NCBI GenBank assembly: GCA_029204225.1
Contig: CM055106.1
Span: forward strand, 4,283,242 to 4,347,241
Source: Diphasiastrum complanatum
Lineage: Eukaryota; Streptophyta; Lycopodiopsida; Lycopodiales; Lycopodiaceae
Length of the DNA stretch: 64,000 nucleotides
Direction of reading: 5' to 3'
The position numbers were made by a program, and so were the translations under genes. Below are positions 47,590-58,021 of this stretch, one piece after another. Under the pieces are notes generated by a model, which saw only the letters and a program-made list of their open reading frames with translations, had not been told where the DNA came from and did not search any database. Every line of letters begins with the position of its first letter. The stretch's first letter is position 1.

Positions 47590-48410
47590 GCTCGACACAT
47601 TGCCATCCTCTATCTTAGAGAAATTTGGAATGAAAGATTGCAAAGGAGTAGATACTCCTATGGAGCAAAATGTAAAAGTCTCTAATGGTGATGATGAAGC
47701 ATCCTTTGAGGACATCACACTATATAGAAGGCTTACAGGCTCCCTAATATATCTAACTATAACTAGACCTGATCTAGTTATAGTGTAGGCAAGCTAAGCC
47801 AATCTATGCAAAATTCACTAGTTTGTCATTGGAAAAATGCAAAAAGAGTGTTAAGGTACATCTCGGCCACCAAGAACTTTGGTATATTGTATCATGGAAC
47901 TAATCTTTCTTTGAGGGCCTATTCGGATGTTAATTTTGCAGGTGATTAGGTGGATGGAAGTCCAAAAGTGCTTTTGCTACCTTTCTATGTGAAGGCACAG
48001 TATCTTGGCTTTCCAAAAAGCAAGATACAATCTCTTTCTTCAACCAAGTCGGAATACAAGGCTTTGACATCAACAACGAAGGAAACCTTGTGGTTAAAGA
48101 GGCTATTGGTGGAGCTACAAGTCATGAAAGCCGAGGAGGAGCCAATCATCTATTGTGACAACCAATAAAGCCAAGCACTAGCAACCAATCCCACATTCCA
48201 TGCAAGGAGCAAGCACATAGAGATTGCTCACCATTTTGTGAGGGAAAAGGTTCAAGCAAAGGAGATCAAACTTCAACATGTATCTTCTTCAGATTGCCTC
48301 GCTGATCTACTCACTAAAGCCTTGCCAAAGACCTCATTTATCAAGTTAAGATCAGCCTTAGGTGTTGTAGATAGATGTATTATAGATGTATCAAACTAAA
48401 AATTGAGGAG
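47590..48410 (+). pseudogene. Copia RT-RNase H end
   Basis: Reads LEKFGMKDCKGVDTPMEQNV, YRRLTGSLIYLTITRPD, HWKNAKRVLRYI, AYSDVNFAGD, SLSSTKSEYKAL, then HIEIAHHFVREKVQAKEIKL and LTKALPKTSF. These are the Copia RT-RNase H connection and RNase H in order. In-frame stops occur near 47786, 47945 and 48166. The purine tract AATTGAGGAG leads straight into the LTR at 48411. Confidence 0.9.
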
Positions 48411-48720
48411 TGTTAGATTTGACAATTTTCATGTTGTATAAGTTAATTGTTTGATATCTATGTGGATCCACATGTGTGAAGACCTGTCCACACATGTGAT
48501 ATTACATGTGGAAAGTTCAGATCCATTGTACATAGCTTCCATAAGAGACACATGCCAAATCTCCTATTTTATAGGATCTATCTCCTAGAATGTAGGAATC
48601 TAGAAGGTCAACACTAGCCACCAATGATGATGTGGCAAATTACTAAATGGATTAGGATAAGCTCAATGAGCTGTCTCACACGTGCTGGAAGTGACGTAGA
48701 GAGAGACATCCACTATTGTG
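48411..48720 (+). repeat. Copia LTR
   Basis: Begins TGTTAGATTTGACAATTT after the purine tract and contains a TATA-like 'ttttatagg' near 48572. The right end is unclear, because Copia coding sequence with its gag deleted starts soon after. Confidence 0.65.
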
Positions 48721-48734
48721 TACTTGATCCATGG

Positions 48735-49120
48735 TGAATCCATTTTGAAGCTAATCTTGATGAGCATGGTCATCTCCATACTTTAAGTCACGAATGTGCA
48801 TTGACATCTGAAGAAAAAAATTTGTCTACACCATCACACAAGAACATCCTATGGCATCAACGCTTAGGACATCTCCATATGAGATCTATATATTATATGT
48901 TCTGCAACAATCTTGACAAAGGCTTAGACATCAACAAGTCATCACCGAAACAGACTTGTGAGACTTGTGTTCTTGGCAAGCATGCAAGGTCAAGATTTCC
49001 CAAAGGCCAAGCTCATAGAGCTAAAGGCATTCTGGATCTGATTCATTGTGATCTCTATGGCCTGATGCAAACTCCATCATGTGAAGGATCGATGTATTTC
49101 ATTACATTTATCGACGATTT
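48735..49120 (+). pseudogene. Copia GAG-pre-integrase and integrase start
   Basis: Reads HKNILWHQRLGHLHMRSI, CETCVLGKHAR, then LDLIHCDLYGLMQTP (first catalytic Asp) and FITFIDDF. It stops abruptly at about 49120 inside the integrase core, where Gypsy leader sequence begins. Confidence 0.87.
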
Positions 49121-49580
49121 CTTTCGAGGAAGGGAGATGTGGCTTAAGGAGAGGTGAGAGAATACTCAAAACTACGTTTCAGGGATGGTGAAAATTAGGG
49201 CAAAAATCAAGGGGAAGAGAGAGAGGGGCCTCGTGGGCCTCGCATGTGCCTAGCCAAGTTAGGCACCTTGTGTAAAGCATGTCCAACATGTGCAAAAAGC
49301 GAGTTCTGACGTTCGAAATGAGTTAGAACGTTGGATCGGGTCCACGAGGATCAATGGACAAGATTTGGTTGATCCAGGGCCATTTGATCAAAAGAACCCG
49401 TTGGATTGCATGCAAACAATGGTGAAATGCTAATGAAGGGCAAAAGTGCTAGGAGCCCTTCATTTTAATCAAAAAAATTGTCATTATGAAATGTTGAAAG
49501 GCACCCAATTTTTTTCGATTCTAAATTGTGAATAAGCTGAAAATTTCCGCATTTCACATTTCCTCGGTAATTCCTATACC

Positions 49581-50813
49581 ATGGCTGATGACAAAGTTGA
49601 CATCCCCTCAAGCCCAGTTGAAGTCATGACGACAACTCCACCTAGTCCTAGCAGCCGATTACCTAGTGCGCCTGTCACTGATCCTCCTCCCATACAAGAA
49701 CGTATGGATGTGTTGGAGCAATATATGACAGAGATGCGTACAATGATATCGTCGCTTGCCGGGGGCTTTCCCTCGTCTTCTTCTCAGCCTCCACCTTTGT
49801 ATCCTTCCCAGCTGCCTACTCGTTATCCTTCTTCTGATACACAAATGATCATTGATTTTCCTCCTGATAAAGATATAAAACCCACAAAATATGCTGGTAC
49901 AACTTCCCAGAGGACTATTGATGTTGTAGATCAGTGGTTGCACAAGTGGGAAGAGTACTTTGATTTTAAACGGAAACCCACCGATGAAGGCTGGCGTGTC
50001 CGTAAGGCAACTTACCATTTTACTGACTTTGCTGACATGTGGTGGCGCAAGTTGCTGAAATCACAGCAAGCCCCATTCACCTGGGTTGACTTCAAGCGCA
50101 GTTTGCGGGCGCAGTTCATTCCTCCACATGAGCATGTGCGTGCGACGGATGCTTGGTTCATGCATCGTCAGAGGCAGCACATGGTGCAGGAATATGTTGA
50201 TCAATATAGAGAGATGCTGATCAAGATACCAGAGGAGATTCCCGAGTGGCTGGTAGTCCACAAGTTCATATTCGGTCTTCATGCAGAGTTGAGGCCTTCA
50301 ATTCTTAATGAAGGATGCAAAACCTTGGAAGAGGCAGTTGCTACGGCCCTCAACTTCGAAGGCAATGTTCGCAACAAGGCTGAATCTGGAGTGGCAAGTG
50401 TGCCCCAGAAAATGGGTTCGCGGAAGTCCGGCCAAGCTGGTCAGAGGGAATTCTCGCAAAAGGATCCTATCCAGATGCAGCAGACTTTGAAACAGAAATC
50501 GGCATCTCCTATGGCTCGTCGTGCTTACGACAAGTCGCCACTTACTCCTGAGCAAAAGGATAAGGCCAAAAAGGAAGGCTTGTGTTTCTTCTGCCTTGGC
50601 AAACATTTGTTCAAGGATTGTCCTCGACGCACGGGCAAGAAGCTCCATGTTTTACAGCAGCGTCAAGAGGAGGGCAAGGATGAATCTATCCTGGATGACC
50701 TGTTGGTCAGTGATGATGATGATGCTAGACGTGTCATGACTATTTCGGTGCGGAAGCTTGTTCCAAAGGCACCAGTTTGTTTTCTTTCTACCAAGGCGCG
50801 AGAGGCCTATTAG
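49581..50813 (+). CDS. Gypsy gag
   Basis: A 410-codon ORF starts at MADDKVDIPSSPVE. A Pro/Ser-rich N-terminus precedes a coiled region (ERMDVLEQYMTEMRTMI), then the capsid (VDQWLHKWEEYFDFKRKP; FADMWWRKLLKSQ; QEYVDQYREMLIKIPEEIPE), which is the retrotransposon gag fold. The zinc knuckle CFFCLGKHLFKDC has the short CX2CX3HX4C spacing. The ORF closes at a TAG (50811-50813), beyond which the same frame carries the protease, so this stop looks like a decay mutation. Confidence 0.87.
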   Translation: MADDKVDIPSSPVEVMTTTPPSPSSRLPSAPVTDPPPIQERMDVLEQYMTEMRTMISSLAGGFPSSSSQPPPLYPSQLPTRYPSSDTQMIIDFPPDKDIKPTKYAGTTSQRTIDVVDQWLHKWEEYFDFKRKPTDEGWRVRKATYHFTDFADMWWRKLLKSQQAPFTWVDFKRSLRAQFIPPHEHVRATDAWFMHRQRQHMVQEYVDQYREMLIKIPEEIPEWLVVHKFIFGLHAELRPSILNEGCKTLEEAVATALNFEGNVRNKAESGVASVPQKMGSRKSGQAGQREFSQKDPIQMQQTLKQKSASPMARRAYDKSPLTPEQKDKAKKEGLCFFCLGKHLFKDCPRRTGKKLHVLQQRQEEGKDESILDDLLVSDDDDARRVMTISVRKLVPKAPVCFLSTKAREAY

Positions 50814-51200
50814 TTTCCAGATAGCGAACTGATACAGATGAGAGGGAAGCTGGAAGGTCATGATGTGCTTGTCCTATTTGACACTGGCTCTTCCCATAAT
50901 ATTATCAACTCTCGTGTGGTGAAGAAGTTGCACTTAGCTATTGTTACTTCGGATTACCGGTATACAGTTGAGATGCCAGATGGTAAGGGAACAGAGGTTT
51001 GGAATAGGCAAGTCTCTCAGGCATTGTTGTCCATTCAAACCTATGCTGAGAAGTTAGACTTTGAGATCACCAAATTAGCTAAGTTTGATACTGTGCTTGG
51101 TAAGCGGTGGCATGCGAGTAAGCAGCCCGCTATAGATTTTAAGACTCATGTATATAAGTTCAGGCATGAGGGTTTGTCTCATGCTCTGAAGGGGGAGTGA
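50814..51200 (+). pseudogene. Gypsy aspartic protease
   Basis: Same frame as gag after the TAG. It reads VLVLFDTGSSHNIINSRVV with the canonical D-T-G, then YTVEMPDGKGTEVW and DTVLGKRW, as in retropepsins of plant Gypsy elements. It ends with a TGA at 51198; sequence after it remains in frame to about 51320 before shifting. Confidence 0.85.
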
Positions 51201-51307
51201 CCTACAGTTGAAGGTCCTCTTGTTACCTTGATGCAAATAAAGAAAATGGAGTTGCAATATGTGTGGTTGTGTTATCTTGCAAATGTGAACGTTGATTCCA
51301 GTTTTAG

Positions 51308-52145
51308 TTGTTGCAAATAAACCCACTCGCAACTTCATCTAATTTAATAACTTTGGTTAATGCTAATTTGATACAGCAGCAACGATGTGATCCAGCTAGT
51401 CAGCTAGAGCGATCCATCCGAGCTGAGTTTAAACATTTATTAATTGACCATATGCCAGAGGGATTGCCGCCTAGACGGAATGTGGAGCATCGTATTGAGC
51501 TCATTCCAGGGGCAAGTCCGATATGTAGACCTCCTTACAGGATGAGTTTGAAAGAAGAGGAGGAAGTTCGAAAGATGTTGGAAGAATATCTCAACCTGGG
51601 GTATATCCGTCCTAGTTTCTCACCTTTCGCCTCCCCTATTTTATTGGTTAAGAAAAAGGTACTTTTCAGACGTGCGTAGATTACAGGGGATTGAATAAAA
51701 TCACTGTAAAGCACAGATATCCGATGCCAAGGATTGATGATCTACTGGATGCATTGCAAGGGGCAGTCATTTTCAGTAAGATAGATCTCAAGAGTGGCTA
51801 CCATCAAATTTTGATTGGTTTGGAAGATGTTCCGAAGACGGCCTTCCGACCACGCTTTGGACATTATGAGTTCTTGGTTATGCCATTTGGGTTAACCAAT
51901 GCACCCGCCACATTCATGATGCTCATGAATGATGTCCTACGTGATTCTATGGGCAAGTTTGTAGTCAATTTTATTGACGACATACTAATGTATAGTAAGT
52001 CGGTGGACGAACATGAGGTTCATCTCCGTATTGTGTTTGGCAAGTTACAAGAAGTGGTCTTGTATGCCAATGCTCATAAAACAGAGTTATGTAAGGCTCG
52101 TGTCGAGTATTTGGGTCACATAGTGACGGTAGACGGCAACATTAC
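51308..52145 (+). pseudogene. Gypsy reverse transcriptase
   Basis: Reads HRIELIPGASPICRPPYRMS and FASPILLVKKK, then after a small deletion NKITVKHRYPMPRIDDLLDA, FSKIDLKSGYHQI (motif A Asp present), [13 protein letters not shown] and NFIDDILMYS (both catalytic Asp present). The frame breaks at about 51665. At about 52140 the sequence jumps from EYLGHIVTVDGN straight to the late RNase H. Confidence 0.9.
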
Positions 52146-53666
52146 CTGTATGGCGCCGAATTTTACGTGTATATTGACCATCATACTTTGAAGTATTTTT
52201 GCACTCAGCCAGATTTGAGAGGCCGCCAAGCTCGGTGGGCCGAACTGATGCAGGAATTTCATTTGGAAATTCACTTCCGAAGAGGGAAGGAAAATGTGGT
52301 CGCCGATGCACTATCTCGGATACTGCATCAGATGAGCTTTACTGTAGTTGACAGTGATCTCATGAAGGAGATCAAGAAGGCTCAGCAGGACGATCCACAT
52401 TGTCAGCGTGTGTGGCCTGAGGCGCGCCAGGGTATTGATCGTGCGGAAGAGTTAGCTGAGGCTGTCGCTCCCGTAGAGACACACACTGGGACATATTTAA
52501 CATACACCATGAAGGAAGGTATGTTATTGAGAAATGGAAAAGTTTTCATGCCAGACTTGAAGGATCTTTGTCGTAGGATTCTTCATGAATGCCATGATAG
52601 TCCCTGCGCAAGGCACCCGGGTATTGATAGGACTACTGAGTTAGTCAGACGGCATTATTTTTGGCCACAATTGTAGTGAGACGTCACACAGCTTGTCAAG
52701 TGAACAAGGCCGAGAGAGTAAGTCCTCCGGGCTTGCTCCACCCTTTAGAGATACCTACAGGACGGTGGGAAAGCATCTCTATGGACTTTATTGTTGGTCT
52801 ACCCAAGACGCAGAAGGGATTTAATTCCATAATGGTAGTGGTAGACAGGTTCTCTAAGATGGCTCACTTCATCGCAACGACCACGAAGGTCACAACTCCG
52901 CAAGTTGCTGAGTTGTTTATCCAGAATGTAGTCAGGTTACATGGTCTTCCTAGGTCCATTGTCTCTGACAAGGATCCCAAGTTTACGGGAAATTTCTGGA
53001 CTGAGGTGTTCGCCAAGCTGGGAACAGTTGCGGATGAGTAGTACTGAGCATCCTCAGACGGATGGCCAGATAGAGAGAGTGAACCAGATCTTAGAGGATA
53101 TGCTTAGAGCATATGTTAGTGGTACGCAAACAGACTGGTAAAGCATTTACGACTATTGGAGTTTGTGTATAATGATAAGAGACATGCATCCACTGGATTG
53201 AGTCCATTTGAGCTCAATTATGGTTTTAGGCCATTGAGTCCTGCTACCATAGGCATTCCACATAAGGTACCTAGCACCGCAGAGTTTTTGACTCAGACGC
53301 AGCAGAGGCTAGAGATGGCACGGGATAACTTGTAAAGGGCTATGGCCAAGGTAGAGAGTTATGCTCGTGAGAACCGTACCTACAGGAAATTTGAGGTAGG
53401 AGATTGGGTATATTTACTAGTCCCTCCAAAGTCGAAGGTGCTACGCACAAGAAGGTGTGCCAAGATATCTCCTAGGTTTTGTAGGTATAACCTATAGCTA
53501 CCTGTGGGATGCAAGGTGCATCCAGTGTTTCATGTTAGCAAACTCAAGCGATGTTTGCACGATGGCGACAATCTGGTAGAAGGTCTAGTTTCTCTGGAGG
53601 AGAAAGACACTACAGATTATGGGCCAGATAGAGTCCTAGATCGAAGAGAGCGACGATTGAGGAATC
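52146..53666 (+). pseudogene. Gypsy RNase H end and integrase
   Basis: It starts in RNase H at YIDHHTLKYF, then [20 protein letters not shown] and VVADALSRI; the front half of RNase H is deleted. Integrase pieces follow: [46 protein letters not shown] (first Asp), [16 protein letters not shown] (second Asp), [13 protein letters not shown] (Glu), then VHPVFHVSKLK and GPDRVLDRRERRLRNR. Several frameshifts and stops. Coding similarity ends at 53666, inside what should be the chromodomain. Confidence 0.87.
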
Positions 53667-54712
53667 GTCGTCTTTTGAAGAGGCTAATGATTCAAAGATA
53701 TGGCAAGCGATGATGAGGGAGGAGTTGGACTCCATTGAAAGGCACGGTACGTGGAAACTAGTTGACCTTCCTCCAAGCAAGAAACCCATTGATAACTAAT
53801 GGGTATACACGACTGAGTTTCATGTAGACGGTTCGAATGCAAAACACAAAGTGCACTCGGTTGTCAAGGGCTATGAAAGAAGAAAAGGGATTGACTACGA
53901 AGAAACGTTTGCTCCCGTAGCAAAATGGATCACATTGCCCTTAACTAATGCATTGGCATCCTACTTTGGATGGAAAATCCATCAAATGGATGTGAAGTCT
54001 GCTTTCTTGAATGGAAACATGGAAGAGGAAGTATACATGCTCCAAACGCAAGGCCTTGTCATCGAAGGGCAAGAAGACAAGGTGTTTAAGTTACAAAAAG
54101 CGCTACATGGCCTCAAACAAGCACCACAAGCATGATATGACGCATTGGTAGTTACTTTCTTTACAAGAATTTTTCGAGAACTACTTTTGATCCCAATTTG
54201 CATGTCTTCACAAATGGGGATAATGTCACTTTAGTAGTGCCTTGCGTTGATGATATCATTATCACTGAAAATGATCAAGATCTTGTTAATACCATCAAGG
54301 TTAATTCATGCAAACAGTTTGAGATGATAGACCTAGATCTTACGCATTACAGTCTAGGGGTAGAAGTATGGCAAAATGCAAGTGATATCAAACTTTCAAA
54401 AATTGAATATGTTTGTGAAACTCAAGAGATTTCATATGTTTGATTGCAAGTCATTAACTACACCTAGTGAGTGAAGTTATCACGCATTGATGATAGTGGT
54501 CTAGTTGATATCACTTTGTTTCGTCAATTGGTTGGAACTTGGAAGCCTCCTTTATCCTGCCACCACACGACTAGACATTTGTTATGTTGTGAGTTGGTTA
54601 TTCAAACCATGGCAGCACCAACGATGGATCATTGGAAAGCAACCAAGAGAATCTTGAGGTTCGTCAAGGGAGCACTCACTTTTGGTTTGGTTTATTCAAG
54701 ACAATATGGTTT
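53667..54712 (+). pseudogene. Copia reverse transcriptase fragment, right side of the mosaic
   Basis: Begins exactly at the Copia RT start (SSFEEANDSKIWQAMMREEL), then ERRKGIDYEETFAPVAKW, KIHQMDVKSAFLNGNMEEEV, ALHGLKQAPQA, a YVDD-like PCVDDIIITEN and HWKATKRILRFVKGAL. Stops and frameshifts occur near 53800, 54135 and 54440. It ends at about 54712. The missing part between this and the Copia piece ending at 49120 is the integrase catalytic region. Confidence 0.88.
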
Positions 54713-55301
54713 GCCTAATATGAGCCTGAAGAAGGTTTCCCCCCGTCTTTGTAGGCCCCCTCTGTGCATGTCCTCTACTCCCTCATGTGCTCTATCCATG
54801 CATAGTTCTACCCATGCAGAGCTACATGGGGTACATGTCCCAGTCCACTCTAGTGGCCCCATAAGGTTTAATAAGTCGAGTATAACCAATAACAATTATT
54901 GAAACCTGTCTATGAACCACATGGACTCACTCTACCATTATCGAGGCTTCCCTAGCCCATTGCAGAGGTTGGTTGTATGTTGAGTTTGTCGTTGTCGAAT
55001 GCAGATGCATTGGTCCATAGTGGAAGGGGCAGAGATGGAGCAGAAGAGGGAAAGGGAAAACTAGGGCAGTGTTGGAGCTGAAAACAGTGGGCACTGATGG
55101 GGCAAGAGGGCAGTGAAGAACAAAGAAAACATGGGCAGTGTGATGGAGCAGGATAACGAGGGCAGCGATAGGGACCTTCGTAAACATTGGCCCCGTGGGA
55201 GGTGTCTTCTACTGGCTCTCTCTTGGCTCTGGGCATGACCACTACCACTTCATCCGTCTCGTAGTCCTTGAAGTATTGTGGCACGTCATGCACAGGCTTG
55301 C
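54713..55301. other. Unassigned stretch with a short minus-strand ORF
   Basis: 54713-54960 shows nothing recognisable. 55010-55170 has degenerate 'gggcagtg' repeats. On the minus strand 55150-55293 reads HDVPQYFKDYETDEVVVVMP, which could be a real coding scrap that the LTR element at 55302 interrupted. No family was recognised. Confidence 0.3.
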
Positions 55302-55725
55302 TGTTAGGGACCCAACCCCCTTGGGTCCCAAACCCAGACTTGAGACTAGACGATGACTAGGCCGGTGACTTGACCGGTGACTCGTGAACCTGCATGGTTG
55401 CCACGTGTCATGATCCAGGAGTGCACATGGCTTGGAGTCTCTCTCCTTGGAGGTATACAAGGGGAGGAGGACTCATTTGCCATCCATTCTGTCTACCTAG
55501 GAGGAGGTGGATGGAGAGCGTGTGCACGGCCAGGAGATGGCTGAGAGCCTAGGCGGTGGTATGGGACGCCGTCTGGGATGGAGGTCGGATCCAGCTTGAT
55601 ACGGTCACAGGCCAGGGCACAGTGGGTGGACCTGGATTAGGTTCTATGGCGGGGTGGAACGTGAATCGTTCGGTCTCTTGTGGTTAACCGGCACCTGGAG
55701 GTTTGCAGTAAGTAAGATTGTAACA
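55302..55725 (+). repeat. 5' LTR of a Gypsy element, 424 bp
   Basis: Starts TGTTAGGGACCCAACC and ends ...AGATTGTAACA two bases before the PBS. 'cttgc' directly left of it may be the target-site duplication; the right end of the element lies outside the window. Confidence 0.82.
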
Positions 55726-55727
55726 TA

Positions 55728-55740
55728 TGGTATCAGAGCC
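55728..55740 (+). promoter_or_regulatory. Primer-binding site
   Basis: TGGTATCAGAGCC, tRNA-iMet type, two bases after the LTR. Confidence 0.9.
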
Positions 55741-56415
55741 ACTGCATACTGAAAGCAGGTGCGTTGATCCGTAGTAGATTTCTTGTAACTTACGATGCTT
55801 CTGACGGATTTCAAATCGGGTTTTCAACGCATTTTTTATGCGTGTTTTTCTATTCTTCTTTCTGCTGTTTTTTTTGTAAATTTCAAGTAAAAAAAGTTTC
55901 AAAAAAAAGTGGTAGGGGCCCTAAGGAGGACCTGCCACGTGGCACTGTCCAAGGTGGGACAGGTGGCGGTTCCTCTTCCGCTCCAGAACTGTAGTTTTTT
56001 GGGTCGCGATGGGCCCTCCTCAGCGAATAACAGACAGAAAGTATTTACATCGTTGTTTGACCAGCGGGAGGGTCAAGAAAGCTTGTAGGAAATCTACTGT
56101 AGGCCACCTGGGAGGTGCTAGAAGTGCCCAGTATGCTGAGGTGGAAGCCAAGTGGCAAGGCAAAGCCACTTGGCAGTTGGTAGGATGGCATGAAGAGGGA
56201 GGTATGCCTCTTCTATGCCTCTGTTTTATGTGAAAAGAGGTGGAGGTGGTGGTGCATCCTTCTCTTTGCCTTCTCTTATTCCTCTTGGCAGCCATGGACA
56301 ATACCATTTGATTTGTTAAGAGACAGCAAGAGTAGCCTTGTATCTACCTTCCTTGAGTAGCTTTTGATTCTCTTCTATCTTCTCTTCTTAATTCACCTCT
56401 CTTCTCTCTGTAAAA
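55741..56415 (+). other. Gypsy leader, about 0.68 kb
   Basis: Untranslated leader between PBS and gag with only short ORFs. 'gccaagtggcaaggcaaagccacttggcag' near 56148 forms a short hairpin (AAGTGGC...GCCACTT). Confidence 0.6.
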
Positions 56416-57649
56416 ATGGAGCCTACTACTACAGAGCCTATGTCCCCTGCTCATGAGGCTACAGTATCTGCCTCTGTTTTAGACCCTGATGCCTTTATGC
56501 TGGCTATTAACAGTCTACAGCAACAGATTGTAGATATGCAAGCAAAGCACAGTCGGGATCAGCAGAACCTCAAGGAATTGACGCAGCTAAGGCAATTGGT
56601 GCATCAACCCTTGTTCACTCCTGAGGTTTTTGTTGGGGAAAAGAAGGATAGAAACCCGGAGGCGGTCTTGCAATGGCTGGATCGATGGAATTCGCACTTT
56701 TCCATGCACGATTCATCCGAGGACAACAAGATCAATCTCGTTGTCATGTACCTGCGAGGTAAAGCATTTACCTGGTGGCAAGATATAAGGGGTAAGCCTA
56801 AAGTTCCTAGGAATTGGGAGGATTTTTGTAAGGCCTTTAAGGCGGCCTTCCTTCCTATTCTTGATGATTTTGAATTTTACCGTCAGTATGCAACGATCCA
56901 TATGGGGAACCGGCCCCTGGATCAATATTTGCAAGAATTTCAAGAGGTCTATTCTCGTTTTGCAACTAGAATAGATCCTTTGCTAGTAAAGTTGCATTTC
57001 ATACTGGGGTTGCCAAGAGACTACCAGCTAGAAGTCAGGAGGAACCAGCCTCTTACCCTCGAGGATGTTGTTCGCTTCGCCAGAATCTACGATGATACTC
57101 ATACGATGGCCAAGCCTGAAACTGGTGTCTTACCCGACATAAAGGGTAAGAGGCCTTTCTTTCCAAAGAAATCGAAAGATGAGGCAAAGGAAGGGGCTTC
57201 AGGTTCAGGGAAATCGAAGAAAAGATCTACCTTGGACCAGGAAACCTTCATGAAAGCCAGAAGCGACAATCTGTGCTTTAATTGCATGGATCCAGGTCAT
57301 GTCGCGAAGGAATGTCCAAAGAAACGAAAAGCTAAAGGGGCATCTTTTAAGACGCCAGGTAACTCTAGCATATCTAGTGTTGATCTTTCCTTTGCTGGTA
57401 ATTCTGTGTGTGAGCATTGTTGTTTTGATACGGCTGTTTTTGGCCCTCATGACCTCATTCGGATGAAGAGGGTTGTGGGTGGTCAAGCCGTAACTGTTTT
57501 ATTTGACGATGGTTCCACACATAATCTTATTAACGCTAATTTGTTGCAGAAGCTAAAGGTGGAAACAAGGCAAAGTGACCACCGATACACAGTGAAGCTA
57601 GCAACTGGAGCAGAAAGCCAAGTTTGGGACCGGATAGTCCCACGTCTCC
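56416..57649 (+). CDS. Gypsy gag-protease, cut by a nested insertion
   Basis: Starts MEPTTTEPMSPAHE. A coiled coil (INSLQQQIVDMQAKHSRDQQ) precedes the capsid (VLQWLDRWNSHFSMHDSSED; GKAFTWWQDIRGK; LDQYLQEFQEVYSRF; FARIYDDTH). A Lys-rich spacer leads to the knuckle CFNCMDPGHVAKEC (57274-57315) and the protease site VLFDDGSTHNLINANL. The second residue of the usual D-S/T-G is Asp. The frame is free of stops up to position 57649, where the nested element starts, giving about 411 gag-protease residues. The rest of the element should resume beyond the right window edge. Confidence 0.9.
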
Positions 57650-58007
57650 TGTTACGAGCTCGTAACTAGTGCCGAACCCTAGGGAACACAGATAGGTCAG
57701 ATACCACAGTCAGGGTCGTGTCCAACGTACATGACCAACAGGGCAAGACAGTGTGAGTAGTGTGCCCCAGCACGGTCCATAGCCATGGCGGGCCTAACAC
57801 AGCCTAGGGACCCTGTCAGCAGGATAGGGCCCCCAGTTGGGTCCCGACGTGCAGTCGGCCACGTCAGTGCCACGTGGCTGACACTTGGCAGTTGCATGCT
57901 ACCAGTCCTCACATTGGGCTAGGAGGGGCTTACTCTATATCAGGGAGTAGGCAAGGTTGGGTGGATCAATTAGTGTTTCCCCTACTGTGGTGTTAGGATC
58001 TATTACA
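57650..58007 (+). repeat. 5' LTR, 358 bp
   Basis: Starts TGTTACGAGCTCGTAAC and ends ...ATCTATTACA. Positions 57651-57666 form a perfect 16-bp palindrome (GTTACGAG/CTCGTAAC). A 'tactctatatcaggg' stretch near 57930 may hold the TATA box. Confidence 0.9.
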
Positions 58008-58008
58008 C

Positions 58009-58021
58009 TGGTATCAGAGCC
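58009..58021 (+). promoter_or_regulatory. Primer-binding site
   Basis: TGGTATCAGAGCC, tRNA-iMet type, one base after the LTR. Confidence 0.9.

Larger units (their letters stand above)
49121..53666 (+). mobile_element. Gypsy element lacking both LTRs, embedded in Copia sequence
   Basis: A leader of about 460 bp, gag, protease, RT, RNase H remnant, integrase and the start of a chromodomain-like segment are in order. No LTR, PBS or purine tract is present on either side. On the left it joins Copia integrase at about 49120, and on the right it joins Copia RT at about 53667. The coding parts contain stops, frameshifts and a deletion between RT and RNase H. Confidence 0.85.
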
